From Chlorops oryzae (taxonomy: Eukaryota; Arthropoda; Insecta; Diptera; Chloropidae): DNA of 64,000 bases. Below are positions 63,601 through 64,000 of this stretch, piece by piece. The notes beneath the pieces are model-generated. The model searched no databases. It was not told the DNA's origin and saw only the letters and a list, made by a program, of their open reading frames with translations. How positions within the stretch are numbered: position 1 is the stretch's first letter; the number at the start of each line of letters is the position of its first letter. Position numbers and translations under genes: made by a program. Location of the stretch: NCBI GenBank assembly GCA_020466095.1, contig CM035808.1, forward strand, positions 7,602,133 to 7,666,132, in the 5' to 3' direction.

Positions 63601-64000
63601 TATTTTCAGATCAACGGACGCTGAGGACTATATGCAAATACAGGTATCCAATCAGCACCCAATTGGCTTTGAGCCACCAAAACCGCCACCACCGCCGCCA
63701 TTGCCCATACCGCAGCTTTTGCAGAGCAACGAAAGACAAAATACAACGAAGAATTCGAATACGATTACACCGACGCATCAGGATACCGCAACGCGTAAAC
63801 AGCATCAACCATTGTCGGCAATTTCGATACAGGATCTGAATAGCGTGCAGGTTAGTTACGATTTCACATGTAGAAACCCAAAATAATTAAACCTAAAAAA
63901 AAATTCCAGCTCCGTCGCACCGATACTCAGAAAGTTCCCAAACCCTATCAAATGCCAGCGCGCAGTCTGAGTATGCAGTGTCTGTCCTCAACGTCGGAGA
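18188..64000 (+). CDS. f: forked (espin-family actin-bundling protein), 10 coding exons in window, 3' end missing
   Basis: Overall gene model. Segments: 18188-19441 (frameshifted), 22669-22875, 41356-41539, 45235-45417, 45698-46861, 46937-47420, 47514-47768, 61914-62493, 63610-63850, 63910-64000 (continues). All junctions have GT/AG ends and matching phases (2,2,0,0,0,1,1,2,0). The product has an N-terminal charged region, five ankyrin repeats, a long Ser/His/Asn/Gln-rich linker, a proline run ([13 protein letters not shown]), the stretch [12 protein letters not shown], a second proline run, and a WH2-like motif LNSVQLRRT. This arrangement is that of Drosophila Forked. In the fly, Forked cross-links actin filaments into the bundles that shape bristles and hairs; vertebrate relatives are the espins of stereocilia. 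The assignment rests on recognised family sequence; the function is inferred from orthology. Repeat-filled introns make up most of the locus. Confidence 0.92.
18468..19441 (+). CDS. f: forked coding exon 1, downstream reading frame
   Basis: This frame is open from just after TAG 18465-18467 to the donor G|GTAATC at 19441/19442 and lacks an early ATG, so it must be entered from upstream. The peptide (…[26 protein letters not shown]…, then [75 protein letters not shown]) is charged and probably helical. It ends [14 protein letters not shown]|. The split Arg codon AG+A is completed by the first base of the ankyrin exon at 22669, so the phase agrees. This ties the exon to forked rather than to a separate gene. 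Entering this frame from ATG 18188 needs one base removed. Confidence 0.72.
19577..19746. mobile_element. 170-bp MITE with GGGGTATTCACAAA termini
   Basis: GGGGTATTCACAAAGGCGT at the left and GACGCCTTTGTGAATACCCC at the right are inverted repeats. AAGTCG…GACTTTCC lies inward. Non-coding. Confidence 0.7.
20560..20870 (+). repeat. low-complexity AAAAAATTCA tract
   Basis: A run of A-rich CAAAAAAATT/TTAAAAAAA words with no regular period. It produces spurious Lys-rich frames. Confidence 0.85.
22669..22875 (+). CDS. f: forked coding exon 2 (first ankyrin repeat)
   Basis: It is preceded by a pyrimidine tract and TTTTAG and followed by the donor G|GTGAGT. The reading is [16 protein letters not shown]…[34 protein letters not shown]. 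The second half is ankyrin repeat 1 ([17 protein letters not shown]). The exon begins in phase 2 and ends in phase 2 (TG|C, Cys), joining exactly to 41356. It is skipped by any transcript starting at the alternative exon 38264-38510. Confidence 0.93.
23109..23624. mobile_element. 516-bp TA-flanked element with CCCAGCGG termini
   Basis: CCCAGCGGCAAA at the left mirrors TTTTCCGCTGGG at the right. TA flanks both ends (23107-23108, 23625-23626). Subterminal regions are full of TGACAT/ATGTCA words including the palindrome GATGTCATCGATGACATC. The interior holds a tRNA-like SINE fragment at 23419-23466. Confidence 0.7.
23419..23466 (-). repeat. tRNA-like SINE fragment
   Basis: Read on the minus strand, AGCGTCAGACTCAGAATCCG is followed by a B-box-like GATTTCGATCCCTGG. 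This resembles the anticodon and T-arm half of a tRNA-derived SINE. It does not fold as a complete tRNA. Confidence 0.35.
23625..26150. other. intron 2 segment without a recognised exon
   Basis: Holds a fragment (24370-24480) of the repeat found at 26281 and 27311 (CATCACCGAAA…CATACTTTTGG). A higher-complexity patch at 25080-25600 contains a short CAGA run. No gene signature. Confidence 0.4.
26151..27540 (+). repeat. nested direct duplications of an unidentified repeat
   Basis: Segment 26155-26250 recurs at 26680-26765 (GAATGAAATTTTCTGAGAAT, then CTCGAGAGATCTTAAT). Segment 26275-26450 recurs at 27311-27525 (CATCACCGAAAATATTT, ATATAACGAGACCCTTTTAA). No coding potential; a TE family rearranged by local duplication. 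Confidence 0.6.
27530..28230 (+). repeat. direct repeat, left copy (flanks the giant palindrome)
   Basis: Shares CAACACAATGGCAAACCTTT, TTACTTACGGCTCGTAA, TGGAGAAAATAACTGCCATA and CTGGCCTACAGCTC with 29905-30340. It runs up to CCGACGAAAA, exactly where the inverted repeat begins. Confidence 0.7.
28224..29482. repeat. near-perfect 620-bp inverted repeat with 19-nt loop
   Basis: Arms 28224-28843 and 28863-29482 pair around centre 28853. Checked landmarks pair at both ends and the centre: GGAGGTGATAGGGG with CCCCTATCACCTCC, AGTTCAAGTTTG with CAAACTTGAACT. Only isolated differences are seen (one A indel at the outer end, GTATGGGAGG versus GTACGGGAGG). No protein frame. Being inside forked intron 2, the RNA would fold into a hairpin of about 600 bp. 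Confidence 0.95.
29679..29742 (-). pseudogene. tRNA-like (tRNA-Thr-like, anticodon TGT) pseudogene or SINE head
   Basis: On the minus strand, the A-box-like TGGCGTAGTTGAAGTG, a 5-bp anticodon stem CTAGA/TCTGG enclosing CTTGTAA, and the B-box GAGTTCGAACCC are visible. The acceptor and T stems do not pair, so this is not a functional tRNA. Confidence 0.5.
29905..30340 (+). repeat. direct repeat, right copy
   Basis: Shorter second copy of 27530-28230, lacking about 200 bp around 27750-27950 and a piece near 28130. It continues past CCGACGAAAA into sequence not present in the left copy, where the palindrome sits instead. Confidence 0.7.
30345..32756. other. intron 2 segment, no exon confirmed
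   Basis: 31200-31760 and 32340-32470 are repeat-poor and more complex than neighbouring sequence. Frames at 31215-31523 and 31324-31569 lack domain signatures. Could be a further promoter/5' UTR region or enhancer; unsupported. Confidence 0.35.
32757..33652 (-). repeat. inverted duplicate arm, left
   Basis: Matches the reverse complement of 36659-37432. Shared landmarks include CCTGAGATCGAACCAATCG, GGGACATCCACCGTAATGC, CACCATAGTCATGTGATTGC and GCACTTTTATTTGCCGTATA. It is interrupted by a 130-bp insert (32789-32916). Short frames such as 33189-33413 are degraded. Confidence 0.85.
32789..32916. mobile_element. about 130-bp MITE with AACCGGTAGCGCCT termini
   Basis: AACCGGTAGCGCCT (32791) mirrors AGGCGCTACCGGCT (32900). 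Absent from the other arm of the inverted duplication, which acts as an empty site. The interior includes the perfect palindrome GATGCCATATGGCATC (32881-32896). Confidence 0.7.
33697..34581 (-). mobile_element. Helentron/DINE (mini-me type) element, inverted copy
   Basis: Reverse-orientation relative of 1591-3441: CAAGTAAAGAAGTTTACATC and an ATCGGCTAAGCCGAT hairpin at the left; (GACA)n, the core CATGGCTAGATCGACTCC, (AT)n and CCTTTCCTTCGGAAAAGGTA at the right. Only about two of the 101-bp units are present, and the GTCT tract is short (three units). Confidence 0.8.
34682..35411. mobile_element. 730-bp TTAA-flanked inverted-terminal element, divergent copy
   Basis: GGGGACCTTCTGGTCTAGA and TCTAGGCCAGAAGGTCCCC form its ends, each bordered by TTAA (34678-34681, 35412-35415). 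Length and interior layout (AAAATGGCG, GAGATAAACTCGTTCAAAGT) parallel those of 5401-6132. No transposase. Confidence 0.75.
36659..37432 (+). repeat. inverted duplicate arm, right
   Basis: Partner of 32757-33652 across a 3-kb spacer. Includes GTGGTAATATATGGTGTTTT, CAATCACATGACTATGGTGG and TTCGATTGGTTCGATCTCAG. No intact frame. Confidence 0.85.
37433..38263 (+). promoter_or_regulatory. f: region upstream of the alternative first exon
   Basis: Repeat-poor from about 37560 and pyrimidine-rich near 38090-38220. It would include the internal promoter and 5' UTR for exon 38264-38510. No TATA or initiator can be assigned with confidence. Confidence 0.35.
38264..38510 (+). CDS. f: forked alternative first coding exon (internal-promoter isoform)
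   Basis: An ATG at 38264 starts [20 protein letters not shown]…, followed by a Ser/Asp-rich stretch ([30 protein letters not shown]) and RRSVV, ending at a consensus donor GAG|GTAAGA. The final split codon AG| plus the C of the exon at 41356 gives Ser, so the protein would continue [18 protein letters not shown] in the second ankyrin repeat. Phase agreement, strong donor, and coding-like composition amid repeats support it as an alternative start giving a Forked isoform that lacks exon 1 and ankyrin repeat 1. The open frame extends upstream of the ATG to about 38134, but that part is Phe/Leu/Pro-rich and more like 5' UTR. Drosophila forked is known to produce several size classes of transcripts; homology of this peptide was not checked. 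Confidence 0.75.
38898..40553. mobile_element. AGAGCTGGAGAA-ended TE with 16-bp ATCGAT minisatellite
   Basis: The left end AGAGCTGGAGAACTATCGAT mirrors the right end ATCGATTTTTACTCCAGCTT. Interior: a segment shared with 42340-42640 (39180-39490), 16-bp ATCGAT units at 39535-39870, and a segment CTCTCGCCGTTGTCTAAATA that occurs twice (39902, 40340). The non-coding interior suggests a non-autonomous element with nested duplication. Confidence 0.7.
39535..39870. repeat. 16-bp ATCGAT minisatellite
   Basis: Degenerate tandem units of the form CGATAGTTTCAATAAT with a 16-bp period, matching the array at 16250-16862. TATCGATA, the known DREF/BEAF-32 core, recurs many times. Confidence 0.8.
41213..41222. 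promoter_or_regulatory. GCGCATGCGC palindrome upstream of ankyrin exon 3
   Basis: A perfect NRF1/EWG-like core about 140 bp before the acceptor at 41355. It could mark an internal promoter using the in-frame ATG at 41369, but it could also be chance. Confidence 0.3.
41356..41539 (+). CDS. f: forked coding exon 3 (ankyrin repeats 2-3)
   Basis: The acceptor is CTATTTTAG and the donor ATG|GTGAGT. It encodes [19 protein letters not shown], then [19 protein letters not shown] and [19 protein letters not shown], ending LKWM. Two ankyrin repeats show the usual TPLH-like (TPVY, APIH) and helix signatures. It starts in phase 2 and ends in phase 0. An in-frame ATG at 41369 could serve as a start for a still shorter form. 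Confidence 0.95.
42340..42640. repeat. dispersed repeat fragment (same family as 39180-39490)
   Basis: Shares GGATATTGAAAAAAT, GTAAAGGTAAAATCG, GCGCCTATAATTCTC and CACACATAAGAC with 39180-39490 and partly with 16490-16640. Non-coding. Confidence 0.7.
42656..43232. mobile_element. hAT-like MITE (CAGTGTTGCCAACT family), copy 1
   Basis: Starts CAGTGTTGCCAACT and ends AGTTGGCATCACTG. Same family as the complete copy at 48068-48662. No matching 8-bp flanks here, so this copy may have moved by segmental duplication rather than transposition. Confidence 0.8.
43233..43675 (+). repeat. segment duplicated at 51804-52235
   Basis: Shared landmarks: GGGCTGATTTAAAACAAGCC, CCCCATATTTCGAG, ATGGTATTCGTCCTGAAAA, ATTCATGATTTCGGAAACGT, GAGCTGGAGAACTGTCGGAA. 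Both copies are preceded by the hAT-like MITE end and followed by a CAT/CAC array. The 109-codon frame at 43280-43609 is not preserved in the other copy, so it is unlikely to be a gene. Confidence 0.85.
43676..45044 (+). repeat. CAT/CAC trinucleotide array (1.4 kb)
   Basis: Almost entirely CAT, CAC and AAC triplets with irregular higher-order CACCAACCTCAC units. Lies in intron 3. It yields Met/Val-rich frames on the minus strand and His/Thr-rich ones on the plus strand that are artefacts of composition. Confidence 0.95.
45235..45417 (+). CDS. f: forked coding exon 4 (ankyrin repeats 3-5)
   Basis: It follows CCCCCTCTTCAG and ends GAG|GTAAGC. Its 61 codons read [61 protein letters not shown]. 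It completes repeat 3, contains the canonical repeat 4 ([20 protein letters not shown]) and begins repeat 5. Phase 0 at both ends. Confidence 0.96.
45418..45697 (+). other. f: forked intron 4 (280 bp)
   Basis: GTAAGC…TTTATAG; A-rich then a long T tract; nothing else seen. Confidence 0.9.
45698..46861 (+). CDS. f: forked coding exon 5 (end of ankyrin domain, Ser/Asn-rich linker)
   Basis: The acceptor is GATTTATAG and the donor CAC|GTAAGT; 388 codons, phase 0 on both sides. It starts [14 protein letters not shown], finishing ankyrin repeat 5, then runs into low-complexity Ser/Ala/His. Blocks that look conserved follow: [60 protein letters not shown] and [20 protein letters not shown]. An Asn run from AAC/AAT codons lies at about 46454-46670, and the exon ends in an Arg/Ser-rich segment ([19 protein letters not shown]). 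The linker is probably disordered, with the blocks as binding motifs (inference). Confidence 0.95.
46862..46936 (+). other. f: forked intron 5 (75 bp)
   Basis: GTAAGT…CCCATTAG. It has no internal in-frame stop until the TAG formed by the acceptor itself, so retention would end the protein after 24 extra residues. Confidence 0.85.
46937..47420 (+). CDS. f: forked coding exon 6 (Asn/His/Gln-rich)
   Basis: Separated from exon 5 by a 75-bp intron (acceptor TTTCCCATTAG), ending ATT G|GTGAGT, phase 0 in and phase 1 out. It encodes [60 protein letters not shown] and [12 protein letters not shown], then His, Asn and Gln homopolymers (about 47220-47360, CAT/CAA/CAG runs) and [17 protein letters not shown]. 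The homopolymer codons are likely length-variable. Confidence 0.93.
47421..47513 (+). other. f: forked intron 6 (93 bp)
   Basis: GTGAGT…CATTTCAG, phase 1. Ordinary small intron. Confidence 0.88.
47514..47768 (+). CDS. f: forked coding exon 7 (proline-rich)
   Basis: The acceptor is ACATTTCAG and the donor TCAG|GTTAGT, phase 1 at both ends. It encodes [40 protein letters not shown], then [20 protein letters not shown] and [20 protein letters not shown]. The proline run is of the type that binds profilin or SH3 domains in espin relatives (inference). A truncated, frameshifted copy of this exon plus its downstream intron lies at 49608-50335. Confidence 0.93.
48068..48662. mobile_element. hAT-like MITE, complete copy with perfect 8-bp target duplication
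   Basis: Termini CAGTGTTGCCAACT and AGTTGGCATCACTA. Flanks attgcatt (48060-48067) and attgcatt (48663-48670) are identical 8-mers. 595 bp, no transposase. The interior is rich in AGCGCTA/GCGCGAAA words near the right end. Confidence 0.92.
48671..49607. other. intron 7 segment between the two exon-7 copies
   Basis: Mostly A-rich sequence with no gene. Contains a patch with ATCGAC/TATCGA words (48890-48960) and GCTCGCTAAGTCCG shared with 43243. Confidence 0.4.
49608..50335 (+). pseudogene. f: intronic partial duplicate of forked exon 7 plus downstream intron
   Basis: Homologous to 47527 onward at an offset of about 2,081 bp. The copy starts within the proline codons, lacks the splice acceptor and first 13 bases of the exon, has a 1-bp deletion (GGCAACCCAATC for GGCAACCACAATC) and small substitutions, but keeps the donor TCAG|GTTAGT. 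It runs on through the intron sequence into the left part of the CAGTG MITE (from 50154). Without an acceptor it is unlikely to be spliced in. Confidence 0.92.
50154..50335. mobile_element. hAT-like MITE, left-end fragment
   Basis: Begins CAGTGTTGCCAACTCCTCAG as in the complete copy and breaks off near TCTATTTTTATC. Part of the exon-7 duplication. Confidence 0.85.
50500..50960 (+). repeat. degenerate CAT/CAC-rich stretch
   Basis: Interrupted CATCAC/ACCATC words, older in look than the arrays at 43676 and 53452. His/Ser-rich frames here are composition artefacts. Confidence 0.6.
51220..51466. mobile_element. right end of the AGAGCTGGAGAA/ATCGAT TE family
   Basis: ATCGATAGTTTGTACAACG at the left, AGGAATCTGTCCATTT inside, ending CGATTTATTCTCCAGCTCT. 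Parallels 39880-40553 and 16860-17008. Confidence 0.65.
51649..51803. mobile_element. hAT-like MITE, right-end fragment
   Basis: AAAATTGAAGAAAAGCTACT through GCTGGCATCACTG matches the right third of the copies at 42656 and 48068. Confidence 0.8.
51804..52235 (+). repeat. segment duplicated from/with 43233-43675
   Basis: Same order of landmarks as the intron 3 copy with small indels. Ends GAGCTGGAGAACTGTCGGAA then TTTCAAATTTGAACACCATC, entering a CAT/CAC array. Confidence 0.85.
52236..53957 (+). repeat. CAT/CAC array split by a transposon
   Basis: Trinucleotide array at 52236-52352 and 53452-53957, interrupted by the 1,099-bp element 52353-53451. The halves join as an array once the insert and one TA are removed. 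Confidence 0.9.
52353..53451. mobile_element. 1.1-kb TA-flanked element with CCCAAG termini
   Basis: CCCAAGCAGCAAAATAG at the left mirrors CTATTTTGCTACTTGGG at the right, with TA on each side (52351-52352, 53452-53453). Subterminal parts are crowded with CGACTT/AAGTCG and GACCTATTT/AAATAGGTC words in both orientations. No transposase frame. Inserted in a CAT/CAC array, so the boundaries are sharp. Confidence 0.88.
53958..54433. other. intron 7 segment
   Basis: Contains a relic similar to the TE segment with GGAATCTGTC (54050). No exon. Confidence 0.35.
54434..54853. mobile_element. 420-bp fold-back element with AGGTTTCGAC termini
   Basis: AGGTTTCGACAAGACCTCAC pairs with GTGAGGTTATGTCGAAACCT; ACTTAAAATTGGCAAAATC pairs with GATTTTGGCAATTTTAAGT. 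Further in, GACAGAGATACGGG (54608) pairs with CCCGTATCTCTGTC (54791). Non-coding. Confidence 0.8.
55183..55477. mobile_element. 295-bp MITE with CCCGG termini and CTAG-rich core
   Basis: CCCGGTTGGAAA and TTTCCAGCCGGG are inverted ends. The interior is filled with CTAGCTAGCGCC-like words in both directions. A fragment AAATTCCAGCCGGG also occurs at 40700-40724. Confidence 0.7.
55478..57359. other. intron 7 segment, no gene recognised
   Basis: 56100-56680 is repeat-poor and more complex, with a CCAGCCAGCCATCCAGCCAG run near 56560. The 184-codon minus-strand frame across it shows no family signature. Confidence 0.35.
57364..58100. mobile_element. 737-bp TTAA-flanked inverted-terminal element, copy 2
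   Basis: Ends GAGGGTCTTCTCATTGA and TCAATGAGAAGACCCCC with TTAA on both sides. Nearly base-for-base the same as 5401-6132 (differences mainly in A-run lengths and a few substitutions), implying recent movement or gene conversion. A 60-codon Phe-rich frame is shared but not transposase. Confidence 0.85.
58105..60127. other. intron 7 segment, no exon confirmed
   Basis: 58920-59640 is repeat-poor with balanced composition. A 202-codon minus-strand frame (58939-59547) carries a Lys run from a poly-T tract and no domain. Possibly conserved regulatory DNA. Confidence 0.35.
60128..61155. mobile_element. 1-kb fold-back element with internal 197-bp tandem repeats
   Basis: Outer arms pair: TATTTTATGTTATT at 60128 with AATAACATAAAATA at 61141, then ACTGCCTGAAGTTG with CAACTTCAGTCAGT, then AATGCTACAAACGTT with AACGTTTGTAGCGTT. 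Within it, ATGCTAC(A)AACGTT recurs at about 60188, 60386, 60583 and 60781, a period near 197 bp. Each unit holds a smaller inverted pair ACAATAGATTGGACTGTGT / ACACAGTCCAATCCATTTTA. The 235-codon frame through it is a product of the repeat. Confidence 0.85.
61156..61913. other. end of intron 7
   Basis: One more partial unit-like motif (CATTGTACAATGGATTGGAC at 61229), then AT-rich intron up to the exon 8 acceptor. Confidence 0.4.
61914..62493 (+). CDS. f: forked coding exon 8 (Gly/Ser, Asn/His/Gln-rich, conserved tail)
   Basis: The acceptor is TTCAATTTCAG and the donor GCGAG|GTGAGT, phase 1 in and phase 2 out. It opens [20 protein letters not shown], then an Asn/His/Gln-rich section ([20 protein letters not shown]), and closes with a complex block [40 protein letters not shown]. 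The last block is what I recognise from Forked. It is 14.1 kb from the preceding exon. Confidence 0.93.
62494..63609 (+). other. f: forked intron 8 (1.1 kb)
   Basis: GTGAGT…TTTTCAG, phase 2. Contains a small inverted-repeat element at 63421-63524; otherwise nothing recognised. Confidence 0.88.
63421..63524. mobile_element. 104-bp micro-MITE with ACTGATTACAACTAGTC termini
   Basis: ACTGATTACAACTAGTC is the exact reverse complement of GACTAGTTGTAATCAGT. The core is a tandem pair of GGGTCTAGTTCCAAACTG units followed by TCCAAAAAGGACTAGTT. Confidence 0.75.
63610..63850 (+). CDS. f: forked coding exon 9 (second proline run, start of WH2-like motif)
   Basis: The acceptor is TTATTTTCAG and the donor GTGCAG|GTTAGT, phase 2 in and phase 0 out. 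It encodes [40 protein letters not shown], then [20 protein letters not shown] and [15 protein letters not shown]. The end forms the helix part of a WH2-like actin-binding motif completed by the next exon. Confidence 0.94.
63851..63909 (+). other. f: forked intron 9 (59 bp)
   Basis: GTTAGT…AATTCCAG, phase 0; typical minimal fly intron. Confidence 0.9.
63910..64000 (+). CDS. f: forked coding exon 10, partial (runs off window)
   Basis: After a 59-bp intron (acceptor AAATTCCAG) the frame reads [30 protein letters not shown] and continues past 64000. LNSVQ|LRRT across the junction matches the WH2 pattern (hydrophobic helix followed by L-R/K-R/K-T/V) used for actin monomer binding in the espin family. 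The remaining Forked C-terminus lies outside the window. Confidence 0.92.

Overview
This is eukaryotic, AT-rich, transposon-laden DNA from a fly (Diptera; probably a brachyceran outside Drosophila, perhaps tephritid-like, though the species is not determinable by eye). One protein-coding gene is convincingly present, on the + strand: the orthologue of Drosophila forked (f), the espin-family actin-bundling protein of sensory bristles. Its exons are identified by five ankyrin repeats, splice sites that agree in phase at every junction, and a proline-rich, WH2-like C-terminal part. The gene runs off the right edge of the window, so the 3' end is missing.

Layout: 1-17,000 is upstream DNA, mostly transposable elements (TEs) and their relics, with two candidate non-coding 5' exons (1-247 and 15,769-15,828) and a non-LTR retrotransposon remnant. 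17,270-18,187 is a likely promoter/5' UTR region. Coding exon 1 (18,188-19,441) carries an apparent +1 frameshift. Ankyrin exons follow at 22,669-22,875, 41,356-41,539, 45,235-45,417 and the start of 45,698-46,861. Low-complexity Ser/Asn/His/Gln-rich and Pro-rich exons follow at 46,937-47,420, 47,514-47,768, 61,914-62,493, 63,610-63,850 and 63,910 onward. An alternative first coding exon (38,264-38,510) inside the 18.5-kb intron 2 joins in phase to the second ankyrin exon and would give a shorter isoform with a different N-terminus.

The large introns (3.2, 18.5, 3.7 and 14.1 kb) are built from repeats: Helentron-type (DINE/mini-me) elements with (GTCT)n and 101-bp tandem arrays; three related ~730-bp TTAA-flanked inverted-terminal elements; hAT-like MITEs with 8-bp target duplications; TA-flanked CCC-starting elements; a repeat family carrying either a 16-bp ATCGAT minisatellite or long CAT/CAC arrays; and several fold-back structures. 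The most striking are a near-perfect 620-bp inverted repeat with a 19-nt loop at 28,224-29,482, which would be transcribed as a long hairpin in the forked pre-mRNA, and a decayed intronic duplicate of coding exon 7 at 49,608-50,335. No functional RNA gene, CRISPR array or second intact protein gene was found. Coordinates and homologies come from reading the sequence only; no database search was possible.
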